Positions 46,003-59,132 of a stretch of 64,000 nucleotides of DNA are shown piece after piece (within the stretch, counting starts at the first letter, position 1; every line of letters begins with the position of its first letter). Source of the DNA: Halichondria panicea (Eukaryota > Porifera > Demospongiae > Suberitida > Halichondriidae); the NCBI RefSeq assembly GCF_963675165.1, contig NC_087377.1, positions 6,217,122 through 6,281,121 on the forward strand. The letters run 5' to 3'. A program made the translations under genes and the position numbers. The notes beneath the pieces were generated by a model that ran no database searches, was not told where the DNA came from, and saw nothing but the letters and a program-made list of their open reading frames with translations.

Positions 46003-46557
46003 CTGTAGCTGTATAAAGATATTAAAGGCATGACGGAACAAAGTCTAGTCATAATCATATATATTAAAATACATAGAATCTATGTAACGATGCTCTCAGG
46101 GGATAGTGTTACCGCATGTCAATGTACATTGTAGAAGAGACTATTAATTAACTATGATTGTTTTAAAACGATGTGTAGAGGATCTACTATATATTGCATA
46201 GGACATTTAATACACTAGCTAGATAGATTTACATAGACTCTACCTGACAAATTTTGACTGGCTCTAAAAGAACTTGCTCTTGGAATTAATTCTTGTGCAA
46301 TTTCCTCGCGTATCTCTTGGCAAAATTTATATACCATCGAACTACCAAGTTTACTACAGCTAAGCTAGCCGGCTGCACTATACTACTATTGAATCACCTG
46401 ATAATTATGATGGGTGTGCTGCAGGTGTGACAGGTGCAAGATGGTTCGATAAAGATTAATTATTATTATTACGGATCCGTCTAGGAAATTTACTGGACTG
46501 CAGCGCATGCGCTGAGTAGTGTTGAGATACGCCCCGTTTTTATAGAAGACGTCGAAC
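46003..46557. promoter_or_regulatory. Divergent promoter region between CABIT-SAM B and the NIDO-VWD gene
   Basis: The two ATGs are 555 bp apart in head-to-head orientation. A cagcgcatgcgctg palindrome at about 46500-46513 fits the NRF1-type GCGCATGCGC consensus and lies 45-58 bp upstream of the plus-strand ATG. A likely non-coding exon of the minus-strand gene ends near 46236. No TATA box is evident. Similar GCGCATGCGC strings also occur in repeats in this window, so the site alone is weak evidence. Confidence 0.4.
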
Positions 46558-49500
46558 ATGGCGAAGCAATGCTCAATGTACTACCCATTATTCTGCCTTC
46601 TTTCAATTTTCCAAAGCTCTCATCAACAAAGTGGAAGTTCTCTTGGACTTGGTAGTGGAAGTGGAAGTGACCTAATTACAACTACACAACCATCCACAGA
46701 AGGTGTTTAAAAGCTCATACATAACTGTATAATTATACTTGTAGATCATAAATGCATTAATTTTGACATAGCGGTATATTTCGAGGGAATAAATGTTGAT
46801 TAAGCATGTACCACGAATGTTTATACCTCATAATTATCGCATGCCAGGGGCAGATCCAGGACTTTTGGTAGGGGGGGGGGAGGGGGAAACAATACCGTTT
46901 TCTAAAAAAGGTGAACTGTTTTTCATTCTTGGATCTGTTTTCTGCATTGACTCATCAAGACTTCTTAGTCATGCTCAGTATCAAACTGGGTGTGGTCATG
47001 ATAATGTCACCTAGCTACATCGTGATCCAGTGCATGCAGTGAGTGAGTTAATAGCTAGCTAGCTGATAGATCACTATAATAGATGAAGGTTCTTAGGAGG
47101 AAGGGGGGGTGAGCCCCCTATTCCATACCCCTGGATCCGCTCCTGCATGCATGCATGCTGCAAAAATTTTATTCACGAAACCTTTCTATTAGCGGAGACT
47201 GCATGTACAGCGGTTAATTTTCAAATTTTTGTATGAACTGCCCAATTATATTCGTACACTAACAGTGAAGTTGTGTATTGTAGTCATATAATTTCGTAGT
47301 TCGTATGATGCTCTACAATACGACATTTTCCACCCTACGAAATAACCCGCTATAATTCAACAATCAATAAATTTAATTTCCTGTTCATAATAATGTATAG
47401 TAAATGCATTTGGCCACGGAGCCTCTCAGATTTCTACTGCTGTTGTTGACTCAATTCTGACCACCCATGTATACCACCCTTGAGTAATATGCTTTCACAA
47501 AATTAATATCAAAAAGTGTACACGTGAATGATGCTGTGACGAATTGACATCCTCCTCTCCATGCATGCTTGTTTCCTTAGTTTTTTCCCAGGCAAATAAT
47601 TATTTGGAGGTATAATTATTACCATGCAACAAGGAACTCTAACTGGATGGTCACTGTCTCAAAGAAAACAATTTATATAGCTAACACCTCCATCATAGCT
47701 AGATCTGAAGATACACCTTATAAGACGAGCAATGAAATCGGCCTCATTGACAGAAAGTATAGACGTTTATTTGATGAGTATAGCTATTTAGACTGAGGAG
47801 CACCATTAATGTATATTTATGAAAACCTTAATTGCAGTCACCCTAATTATGACATAGTATTTATTATTCACACTATAGTTTTATCACTTCTCCGGCTCGT
47901 TAAATAACGCTTGGTGCTCGAAGATTGCTCGAAATGGGATCATGATTCCGAAGCTATCTTCTTTGACCTCGAGCACCAAGCATAAACGAGTTAATTGGAG
48001 GAGTATAGCTGCTGTGAGTATAACGAGTGCTGCAAGCTGCGCTGTGCTAATTCCTCTCGCCATGTTATGCAATATTATTAAGTGTTGTAGAATAAATCTA
48101 TAATGAGTTTCACATTAAAATTTGCATTTGAATTGTATGTATAACTGAGGATTACATGATATTGTATTATGGATCATGTAAGTGTTTTGTGGCTTATATA
48201 CCAGGACCTCAAGAAAGATGAACATTGATTCTGTCTGGATCTGGATTGTCTCACTCGTGGGGATGAGCGCGCATGCATGTCCACAGGAATAGGGGGCGTG
48301 TCTGCAAAGAGTTCAAGTTCACCTATACTGCTTTAGCAGCTCTTTTCTGATCTTGTAGTTGTAGCTAATGAAGAGCTAGCGCTTTAGTGCAAGGCTAACT
48401 CGAATAAAAACTTTGTGCGAACTAATGATGCTACGAAAGATTCTGAAGAGAACTGCAACAGTCTTCAATTCGAGAAAGAATCTTTAGTTTGCTAATCCAC
48501 GAAAAGAGAACGTGGCTAGAAACATATAGAAGTTGTTAGTTTTCGCCGCATTGCAACCGTTGAGCAGTACATTACAGCTGGAACACACACACACACACAG
48601 TCAGCTTTACCGTATTCCTCGTGCGGCTACGCCTCGAGGCATAATAACCAGATATAATAATACATTACCGGCCGTTGAGTTGTGATTGCTAGGATAAGTG
48701 CCAACCGTATGCTTGACATTAATTAATAATTATTTATACTCAACATTTATTTTTATCTGTTAGTAGTTACTATACATGTACGTAGCTATAATCCATTGTA
48801 TCAAACAGGACCTCTTTTGACTGATGGACAGGACTTCTTGTCATTCCTTAACATTGAGGAAATTGACAATGGAGACCTGAGTGAACTAGGACACACATTG
48901 GATGGATGCTCATCACCAGTGTACATGAATGAAGGAATTCCTTACGGCTCTCGCACAGAAACAATTCTGAGGGTAGGGGTGTATTTGATGTAGTTTTACC
49001 GTACTAATTATTTTTAGTTGCCAGAAAGCTTGACAACATGCACGTCTTCACGTCTTGTCAAATTTTTAGGCCATGCATAATTATAAAGTGATATTAGCAA
49101 TTAAAATTTTTTTAGGTTTGTTCAAATGGAGTAATATCATTTGGAAGACCGTTTACTTGGTGGTATCCCAACGTGTTTCCATCTCGTTATTTTGGGGTGA
49201 GGGAATCAAACGTTGTTGCTGTATTCTGGAACGACCATGATAATCGGCTTTCTGGAAGCCGCATAATTTATAAAACCTACAACCCGAATCAGGGTACAGC
49301 AGCTTCAGCAAAGTTAGAACTAGTCAGTCACTTTGTTTCGAGGAAAACCAAAAGTGATTTCTCGGGGATATGGATGTTGGTTGCTCACTGGATAGATGTA
49401 CCTCCATACCCTTTTGGCTCATACTACTATCAGGTGATTATTGGTGCACAAGTACATACTAGCTTTATAATAGTTGCCTCATGCTCTACCCTATTTCAGC

Positions 49501-52500
49501 GCTATTATGGAGTGAGTGCAATGAGAAATTCTTATCAAGCTATAATTGTTACGGACGGTTTCAAGACCTACACTGTATTTAACTATAACTGTGACATGAT
49601 TGAGTGGTCTGGCAGCTATCGCTATTCTGTTGTAGGCTACAATATCAATTCAAAGTCTGCCCGATCAATAGATTTTCCGTCCTACACAAATCATCCATTG
49701 AGTGGTTACCGAGAGATCAATATGGTTGCATGTAATAATACGGAGTATGGAGTAAGCTGGTCAAACTTAGTTTATCAAATTGGAGCAGCCACAGACTTGA
49801 CACAAAGGGCACGAGCTGAATGTCTAAGCCGAGCTACCAAGGACATTCGATCTTTCCGTGGAAAACAACAATCTTACGATCGTCCATGCCCATGTTCTTT
49901 TTGGCAGGCAATATTCGATAGTCGCTACAGATATGCTTCGTATTATCTAGCACAGATTACTGGAGATTCTAGTTTTTATAATTCTCTATGCTATGTGCAA
50001 AGATTCAAGCCTAGCTCTCCTAACATTGGGGTTCAACTTTGCTGCTACAGCTATGATTTCAGGTTAGTAACTAAATAATGTGACATTACTTAATTAATCC
50101 TTTACCCTACGAAGCAATTTTGGAGCATTGTTGGACTCCTCGTTCGGATACTACGGAAGCTCTTTACTAAGATACAATCCATTCTGGGATCAAGCAAGTT
50201 ATTTGAAAAATGACTATCCTTTCCGAGAATACTGCTGCTTCGATGGTGATATCTGTAAATCATACACCAGTCTTCGTCCAGCAGATTCTTGTTCTACATA
50301 TGTAGCTCCTAGAAGAGGTATACCTATTACCTTAATTTTGTAAATCTAAGATGAATGCTATTATATCCGATGCAGCTTGGTGCTGGGGAGATCCGCATAT
50401 AACAAACCTTGATGGTGGTGTCTTTACTTTTAATGGATGGGGAGAGTACACTCTATTAGATATAAACACAGCTAATACATCATTTGTTCTGCAAGGACGA
50501 ACCCACCCTGTGGGAAACAGTACTGCAACACAGTTGGTCGCAATAGCCTTTGGATTATCTAAGTATTCACCAGTGGAGGTATAATTATATAAAACTCAAG
50601 TTGTTTATACATACCATGCATAATAGGGGAGTTATTACAATAGCTGTACCCAATAGTAATTATGCTTAATTGCCTGCATGTGGCTGGCGACAATAATAAT
50701 GGTAAATATGCTGCACCAAACACATTCTGAACTAACCCTTCCGTTAATGATTGTGTACAAATTCAAATATTGTAGCATACCTTCACTTATTCAACTTCCA
50801 CACTTCCGTTAATGTTAGACCAAATAATTGTATTGCATGTTACAAGAATTGAATTCAACGTATACACAAAAGTAGATGCTTTGTTACAAAATCGCACCAA
50901 AAAGCCAGTTATACAAATTTATTGCACACTCAAATCCAAAGTTACAAATTTGTACGTTTTTTCCTTCTACTTCATTACATTCAGTGTTCTATTTTTATAC
51001 TTACGCCTATAACTTTACCTTCTTCAATAATTCAGCGTCACCCTCGATTCTTAAATCATAAATGAAACATTTAGAACACGTTACTACTGTTTGTTATTAA
51101 AACATGCCCACATGCAGTGAGTATTACTTTGTACCGTAATTATTGTAATTCACACAGGTTCGTCTTCCTGGTGAAAATGATACAGAACCGCTTCTGGTAT
51201 TCTTTGAGGGGAGAGATATCCTAGCTAATGTCTCAAATACGAACGACACATTTGAACATATAAATGCAACTATAACTCGGAGCTCACCTACATCCCTAGT
51301 TGCAAGCTTTCCAAATGGTATTGGAATGATAGTCAACGCTAGTGCAATGCTGGGCTTTACCTTGATTGTTCCCGAAGAGTTTAGAAGCATGGGATCTGGA
51401 CTGAGTGGGAATTTCAATGGGGATGCAACAGATGATGTTGCCTTCAAAAATGGAACAATTTTGACTCCACCAGTGGATGATAGAATTCTACATGAAGTCG
51501 GCCAATCATGTATGACCACATGATACATTATTAATTTTTAAGTATACTCATGGTCACATCAAAGGATTATGGTACTATTTTATTTCAAGTACAGCAGGGT
51601 GAAGTGGTCGTAGGGTGATATCAATACTTCTGTCATCCACAATAATTTTTTGTATTTCCTGGTACAATAACAATAGCCTCAGCGCTAGTAGATTTAGCAC
51701 TACTGCAGGCTAGCTTGTTTCACCAGCTAGCAAAACTCATTGTTTCAGGTACCATGGCATAACACGGTCACCCTGTTATAACAGTACGTCTGTCGACCCT
51801 TCCTGTTACACTTAAACCCACGTACTCTACCTATACCTACTACGAGGACCATGGCACCTTATCGAGCTTCACAATTTTACATTGCCAAGCAGCAGACAAC
51901 ATTAATTTTTTGTATACATGCAGAGACAATAATAGTTACATTATATATACTTATGCATTCGTATTTTCTTGTATTACAGGGATAATCGAACAGGAGGACT
52001 CTCTGTTCACATATCCTGAAGAGTCAACTACTGCAGATTACCAGTTTCCGAATCACATGCCAGTGTTTCTAACAGATGTTCTAGCGGCTGCTCCGCCAGA
52101 TGTACTTGATGCATGTGGAGATAACAATGACTGTATTTTTGATGCTATTCAGACAGGTGATATCAATATTGGAATTCAAACTATGTCATCTAATCAACAG
52201 AATTTAGTCGAGCAAGAGCAAGGAGGTAAGAAAGTAAGAGCTATGAAAAGTTATGCATTAATAATTATTATTCTTGCAGCAAATACCCCACCGGTTATTC
52301 TAGGACCTCGTATTTTACAAATAAGATTCGGTGAAACGGCTGAGCTACACTTTAATGTCACTGACAACAATATCTCTACTATTAATGTATATGTTGCGGG
52401 AGGTGTACCTGAAAATGCAACCTTGACACCTTTTCCTGGGAATGACTATATAGACTATGTTTTCAAGTGGCTGATAACAGAGGAAACAAGTGCACACCTA

Positions 52501-55500
52501 GTATTTGTTGCTGAGGATGAGATGGAGGCTCGATCTGTGCTAAATGTTCAAGTCCAAATATGTGCATGCTTGTATGGAAACTGTACAACAAATGGAGTTA
52601 TCGGATTAAGTGCAAACATTGTTATGCTCAATTGTGAATGTCCAGAAGGTGAGAGGAAATACTGCATTAATATTGTTTTAGGGCAACATGTTAATATTTC
52701 CCTGTTAAATCAACTCGTTTTGTAGGCAGGGAAGGTCTGTTTTGTGAAGAAGACATTAATGGGTGTGCTCAGACTACATGCTTCGAAGGAGTAGAGTGCG
52801 TGGACATACCAGCTCCAGGAGTTGGAGCTGAATGCGGGCCGTGTCCGAATGGCTACTTTGGTGACGGGGGTAAATGTGCAGGTACGTATGTAGTGCCACT
52901 GTTCAGCGCTACAAAATACTGCTTTCCCAATGTAGACATTGATGAATGTATAAATGGGACTGAAAACTGTGCGGACATTTGTGTTAACACTGAGGGTGGC
53001 TTTCAATGTGATTGTAATCCAGGATATCGGTTGTTGAATGCAACTCACTGCAAAGGTAACATGCATTGTCAAACAAGTTGACGTAATTGTTCTTTAAACA
53101 ATCATTTCTACAGATGTTGATGAGTGCTCTATTCGAAATGGAGGCTGCCATCAAATTTGTACTAATAATAATGGTGGATTTAACTGTAGCTGCACTGATG
53201 GATATGAATTATCAAGTGACAGAACATCATGCACAGGTTAGCTTCGATTAATGCATGGTTCTGGCATTAATCAGTTGTCTATCGTGCAGATTCACTTATT
53301 TTAACAATGTGCCCACAATCTGTTTCAATACAGTTTCACCAGATTCAATGTGCAGCGATCTAAACAATTGTGACCAAGTTTGCGTAAATGTATCGGACGT
53401 GGGACAGTGCAGTTGTATGCCTGGTTATGAGCTACGTGCAAATGGACGAACATGTGAAAGTACGTAGAGGTTTTAGGGTGATAGATTAGGTATAGCCATT
53501 ATTTTATACAGTAGACTCTCGTTAATCTGGCCACCACCCTCGGGACAGTTCAGCTTGGCTGGAATAGCGAGTTGGTCGCATTATTTGAAAATAGCCGCGG
53601 CTTAATTAAAAACGACCCTACCTCAAATCTAATGACTAATTTTGCGGCTCTGTCTCAAGGATAATTAATGAATCATTTGTCTACTTATGTGTAATCCAAT
53701 GCCAAACTACACCCAAAACGTTATATCCCTCCGAAAGAAACGTTAATTACATTAAAATGTTTGATGCAGCCAGTAGTGAGTGGCGAGTTTTGTGCAGTAA
53801 ACATAATCATAATTATGCCTCGGTGCGCATGCGCAAGCAAGGTATACGGTGGTGTGTTTGTGTGTCTGTGTGTGTGTGTGTAGACTGTTTCAAGGATCAA
53901 TGAAGTGCAAGTAAGAGTTTCTATAGGCTTCTAGTCATGTTTTCTTGGCTTGGTATTTGTGGATTTGCAAAATAAAGCTTCGTTCTCGAGTTATGCCTAG
54001 TTTTGCTTACTTGGAATGCCATTGCAGCCTTTTCAGAAGAGTCTGTAGCAAAACTTGTTCACCGAGTGTTGCTACTCTACTTAGTAGTTAGCTCTGCACT
54101 AGAACGCTAGCTATTGGTAGCTGCAAGAGTGAGAAGAGAGCTGCAAGGCTCTGCTGACTTGCAGCCATTAATTTTAGACTTGAACTTTTGGCATCGATCG
54201 TTATAACAACAATCATCGTCGATCATTACCCACTCTTTGAGTTTCCCTGTGATTCTGGATTTTGCATGCAGCAAAATCAAAAATGTTCATCATGATAATT
54301 ATAATCAATGTGTGTATAAAAGCTAGCTATTAGTAGCTTTATGTTATGTAGCTTTGGCACCTCCACCGAGGCATCAGCACCCGCGGTGCTTTCATTATTA
54401 TAGCAGTCAATGCCAAACCTATAATGACCGGTATAACAAGGTGGACGTACTTCAGAGAGCCGGAATAGCGAGAGTCTACTGGTAATAGTAATTAGGCCCT
54501 GACAAACTATATTCCTCCCTCCATTCTTCAATTCTTAATTAAAAACTAATCCGGCTCTCTGAATCACAGCATAGATAGAGCAGAGAGGGATTGGAAACGG
54601 AAGTGATTCACGTGATGTTTTACAATATGAAGTTTATGTAGTGGCTCTGGGACCATCCGTGTATCTCCTCATAACTCCCCGCAAAAGCCCGGGAAACTTA
54701 TTATGTTCAATGCATGCATCTCAGAGCTACCCCCAATACTGAATCACATGTCCCCTGATAGTAGGTACCAATTGGAAACGAAGAAAATATATTCTCGATT
54801 GTCGTGAAGTAACTAGAGGTACACAGAGCGCTTTTTCATGTTGTGTTCCTATAATTATAGTTAAGGCTGTGCAACTAAAATAGTGTCCAGTGTCCCAAAT
54901 GGCCTCAAGTATGAGATGAAAGTTGGTGTTTAGCAGTAGAACTGCTCGTGGACTTCTTACAGAGAGCAAACAATTCGCATAAATTATTTATGTTAGCCCT
55001 CACGTTAAAAAGTAAGCCTCGATTAAAACCACGGAGATACACGGATGGTACTTCGAGGGCACTTCCGTTTCCAATCCCTCTCTACTCTATCTATGATCAC
55101 AGACACCATGCATGCAGACACCTCGATAAAATATTAATACCGGCCATTTCGTTTGGCACGGATTGCTAGCTAGATCAGTAGTTGCCCTGCAATATGCTGT
55201 GAAATGTGGATACCTCGCTATTCTGTGCACTGGTTATGCGCGTTGGAAACTCGCTGAAAAACAGCAGTATTGAGAAACACCCACTAAAATAATTGGGAAA
55301 AGTAATTAAGGTATAAGATGGTGGCCGCTTATAGACGAAGCGCTTCAGTGGAAAGAGTTACCGTATAGCCGGTAATTTTCGGGGAACAAAATATTTGTGG
55401 TTCAGCAATATTAATTTTCGTGGATAGTATTTTCGTGGTTGCTGATTGCATTGCAGGTAAAGATAGTCAAGGTTGCTTCATTCGTGGGTAAAATATTCAT

Positions 55501-57456
55501 GGTCAGAGCTTCGATCAACCACAAATATTATTTTTGTCTCCCCCGAAAATTACCCGCTACAGTAGAACCTCGATTATCCGGCCCTCCATTATCCGGAACC
55601 TCGATTATCCGGCTTGGCAGTTTTCTTTTTATCAGATTAGAAAATGGGCGTGACCCTCAAATGCTCTCAAATGCGCATGCGCGGTGCAGCTGTTACCATG
55701 GAGACATGCCAGCTTATCTTCTGCGCATGCGCAGACCACCATGCGGCACTGCTGTTTATCAATAAAGTGGGTGGATCAAGGCGTGGTTTATCTATTCGAT
55801 TATCTGGCATATTCACTTATCCGGCCTGCTTCAGGAACCAAGGTGTCCGGATAATCGAGGTTCTACTGTATACGGTAATTGGATTCAGAGCATCAGGATT
55901 TTGCTAATTATAGTGGACTGTATGTATAATATAGATAACTAAGAAAATTATTATACTGTTAGTTGAACTCTAGCTTGGTTTAACCTATAAAGCTCTACAA
56001 TAGAAAACTTCCACCATAATTTATGAAAACAACTCGCTCTATACGGTACGGTACCTTGATCTTACTAATTATTCCCAGTGCATTTATCGCCTTAGGGCGT
56101 ATCTGAGGCTGCATGAGCTGATAAAATTAATGCCATACCGATACACTGTCATACAGATGTAAACGAGTGCAAAGAGTCACCTTGTGACCCTGATAATGGA
56201 GTATGCACCGATAACCTAGGCAGCTTCAGTTGCAGTTGTGGCAAAGGGTTTACTGAAAATGGAATACAGTGCCAAGGTCAGTGTATGTAGTAAAAATTGA
56301 CCGATGTCTACATCTAAATACAAATAGATATGAATGAATGTGTTGAAGCTGCACTAGGAGGCTCCGATTTGTGTGAAACTGATACGACCATGAGGTACTG
56401 CATCAACACAGTGGGAGGATACATGTGTATATGCCCCGATGGTGTAGAGCAAAGGGGGGACACTTGTGTCAACCTAGGTATGGACAAACTGATCATGATT
56501 CTGCAATTCAATATCTTCATGCATGTAATTTATCGGTAGATCTAGAGCCTAAAGCACCGCCCGGATACGAGGAGTACATCATTGCCATAAAACTTGATGA
56601 ATATTCTCTATTTAGGGTAGGTTTATTATATAGCTGGCAGCTTAAAGTCAAAGTTGTATGTCTGTGTTTTTTAGTTTACAGTAACAATTGAGGATGCATT
56701 CAGAACATTAACTGCTCAAGCAATCAACAAGTACTGTGAATCAAATGTTTGCATATTCAGTAAAAACGACCGTGCCAAGTATGTGAAATAATTATGTATA
56801 GTGGTGTGCATAATTATTGTTTCTGTATTAATTATTATAGGCGGCAAGTGGAACTAGTCACAGAAGATGCTGTCTTCATCACAGATATAGCCACAAATGA
56901 TGATGGTCAAGTGACGTTCTACGTTTACGTTGAAACTGAAAATGGCATACTTTCTGGAATCACACTTCTCAATGCCATCAATGTAAGTTCTTCATACCTA
57001 TGGTTGGAATGAGAAGTTTGTGCGATTTTTAGCTTGTACACAAAGAAATTGGTTAATAATTGTCAGGTCACACTGATCCCTTGCATACTTTACTTAATTT
57101 GCAGAACTTTAGAAACGAGTATGCTGATGGAGGATTTTCACTTTCAGCCAACTTGTTAGTACATGTACCAACCGTCCCTCCATCAATAACTATTCCAACA
57201 TTGTCTGCGGAGCAGAGAGTAATAATAGCTGTGGTGGTTAGTATTTTTGTCGCAATTATCGGAGTTGCAGTAGTTATCGTCATCGTCTGGTGGTAAGTGT
57301 TAGTGATCAATAATTATAGCACCTGATGATCTAATTTTGCACAGCTTTGTGATATCCAAGAAGAAAAAGTCAGCAGTTTTGGTGGAAGAAGAAGAACTAC
57401 GAAAGTTTCCGCTAAAAAGTAACAAGATTCAACCTGACACTAGCACAAGCTTTTAA
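46558..57456 (+). CDS. NIDO-AMOP-VWD-EGF transmembrane protein, mucin-4-like (1326 aa, 20 exons)
   Basis: Exons: 46558-46702, 48809-48972, 49116-49433, 49500-50062, 50115-50317, 50376-50578, 51158-51509, 51980-52225, 52280-52648, 52726-52881, 52936-53055, 53114-53236, 53334-53459, 56157-56276, 56328-56477, 56540-56616, 56675-56778, 56841-56982, 57105-57292, 57345-57456 (3981 nt, in frame). Order: signal peptide (YYPLFCLLSIF), Ser/Thr stretch, NIDO (FGRPFTWWYP, VVAVFWNDHDNR), AMOP-like Cys-rich part to about 464, VWD (WCWGDPHITNLDGG, FNGWGEYTLL) to 650, Ig/cadherin-like part about 732-840, six or so EGF repeats with DIDEC/DVDEC calcium-binding starts, a possible SEA-like stretch about 1120-1255, a transmembrane helix about 1268-1290 and a 36-residue tail starting CFVISKKKK. 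The NIDO-AMOP-VWD order is that of mucin-4 and related adhesion proteins. A cell-surface adhesion role is inferred. Confidence 0.88.
46844..47145. mobile_element. hAT-like MITE, 302 bp
   Basis: Ends are caggggcagatccag and ctggatccgctcctg, with G-rich and C-rich inner tracts. CATGC-type sequence flanks both sides, but the exact target duplication is obscured by the catg repeats. Confidence 0.7.
48130..48650 (+). repeat. High-copy repeat family D, copy 4
   Basis: Same order as 36420-37065, from the gtgttttgtggcttatataccagg block to gcctcgaggcataataa. Copies 3 and 4 also share about 130 bp 5' of this, including a membrane-helix coding segment. Confidence 0.75.
53509..54481. mobile_element. CAGTAGACTCTCG-ended element with nested family C copy
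   Basis: The left end cagtagactctcgttaatc pairs with the right end ggaatagcgagagtctactg. Shortened relatives are at 58781-58993 and 63215-63529, both keeping the acacccaaaac block and the right end. The family C copy at 53812-54175 is inserted within it. Confidence 0.7.
53812..54175 (+). repeat. High-copy repeat family C, copy 4
   Basis: Starts attatgcctcggtgcgcatg, with a TG microsatellite and the complete distal part ending in tagctattggtagctgc and agagctgcaaggctctg. Confidence 0.75.
54571..55094. mobile_element. 524-bp TIR element, 'ggattggaaacgg' family
   Basis: The left end atagatagagcagagaggg followed by attggaaacggaagtg is mirrored on the right by cacttccgtttccaat and ccctctctactctatctat, with one mismatch over about 35 bp. 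Related to 34115-34754. No open frame. Confidence 0.8.
55359..55877. mobile_element. 'ttttcgtggttgctg' MITE, copy 2, interrupted
   Basis: The left end taccgtatagccggtaat and the inner blocks match 62858-63068. The right end gaaaattacccgcta is separated from the last tacggta by the element at 55560-55868. Confidence 0.8.
55560..55868. mobile_element. 309-bp pogo/Tc1-type MITE with TA duplication
   Basis: Ends are cagtagaacctcgattatcc and its reverse complement, flanked by TA on both sides. TA targets and CAGT termini are typical of pogo and Tc1/mariner-type elements. The interior has gcgcatgcgc motifs and no open frame of note. A right-end fragment of this family is at about 14350-14436. Confidence 0.85.
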
Positions 57457-57824
57457 CCGAGCTATAATTATTATCGTGTTTAGAAAAGTGTAGCAAATAA
57501 TAATTTACGTTGTATTATTATAGAGTTCTATAAATTCCCAAATTCTTGATATACATGGTTTGTAACAGACTAACGTACAGCAGATTAAGTTGTGTTCTCA
57601 CTTATTGCACAAAATGTATAATAACTATTTTCTATGATACCTATGCAGCAAAGTTTTATAAGTATGGAAAGTTGGCTGATTTTATAATTATAGTCACTAC
57701 GGTTCGATTGTGAATGATACTTGGTCTCCAGCTCCAATATTATATCAAACAATTGGATTGGATTAGCACCTACACAAAATTAATTAGTGAATTTTATACT
57801 ACAGAAAAAAAACTTACAGGTAAA
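57457..57824. other. 3' flank between convergent genes
   Basis: This is the expected 3' untranslated region of the NIDO-VWD gene and the distal flank of the minus-strand pseudogene. It is AT-rich with no clear motif. Confidence 0.4.
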
Positions 57825-59132
57825 GCTCCGTTGATTGTCAAGCGAACAAGTACTGCTGGTCACCCTGTTGCTAGGGGTGGGCCCGATAATGGCAATATCG
57901 ATGGTAACGTTCTGTCCAGACACAGCAACTTCATTTATTAGGTGAATTGAGCATTGGCGACTTGTCTCTGTATGTACGTATTGAGAAACAATAAGAATAT
58001 GGTGTACCGTACGTATACAAGCAGTCATACGTACCTGATCGTACTCTTCTTGCAACAACTGCATTTAAACCACCACTACTTACAGATATGGTGACTGTAC
58101 GGGGGCGAATTCCAGCTAAACCACTGAATATGGCGACCCCAGGAATACCTACAAGAATTATAGAGATGCTGAAATAATCTAGTTTGTTGGTTGCCGTCTA
58201 GTACCGCTGACTGAACACTCGGCTGAGTCAAGTGGAGCGTTGGCAGTGAATTCAATTCCAACACGATTGCCAACAACGTCGGGGGTGTCTCCAGTAAATT
58301 GCACAATTATTTCTGTTACTGCATACGCAACATTTTTAGTTTAGTTAACACACAAATTAATTTCACTTATAGTCACAACAAGGATCAGAACCATCCAATG
58401 TTCCATTGTCTAAGCATCTTCACACAACAGTATTGGAGAGTACATAACCAGGATTGCAGCTATAGAGAGCAACTGCCCCAGGCTGCATATCGCCAGTGTC
58501 AACAACTCCATTCATAATAAATAGCAATGGACAATTTCTACCTGAAATTTGAACACGAATATATAACGGAGTTTAAAGATAATTATAATCACCCTCGATC
58601 CAGACGATAGCATAGGATGAATTTTCTTGGATATTCACTCTGTAATCTGGGGACTTCAGATATAAGTACACGTACTTCCCGTCTTGGATTCACCAGGTTA
58701 TCATCATCAGGAACAGTGATGTTTTTGTAAAAGAGTTGTTGAGTGTGTCCTCCAATAATTAGTTTCAGAGAGCAAAACCACACCCAAAACGTTATATCCC
58801 GCCGTAATAAAATTAATGTAAAATTACATAGACTGGCCAGTATACGGAAAAGCGAGTGGCCGCATTTCAGGGCGAGTTTTGTGCAGTAAACATCTAGCTG
58901 CTAGCAATCAGTGCCAAACTATATGGCCAATATAATTATAGAGGTGCATGGCCGTACTTGAGAGCCGGAATAGCAAGAGTCTGCTGTTTTAGCTCTGCAC
59001 TAGAACGCTAGCTGCATAAGTGAGAAAATTAAAAGTTGCAAACCATAATTACGGACTTGGCATCTTTTTTACATGGTTGACGACTTCCTACATGCAAATT
59101 TAGTTTTTTAAAAATTATGTGCACAGAGTATT

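Larger units (their letters stand above)
46703..48808. other. First intron of the NIDO-VWD gene
   Basis: This 2.1 kb intron holds a hAT-like MITE, a family D copy and a remnant (about 48010-48150) matching the end of the small membrane-protein frame at 35997-36368. A minus-strand frame at 47884-48072 has no support. Confidence 0.6.
53460..56156. other. 2.7 kb intron in the EGF region, filled with nested elements
   Basis: This intron is far longer than its neighbours (51-122 nt on either side in the EGF and SEA region). Its length is mostly accounted for by the elements at 53509-54481, 54571-55094 and 55359-55877. No gene is seen on either strand. Confidence 0.75.
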
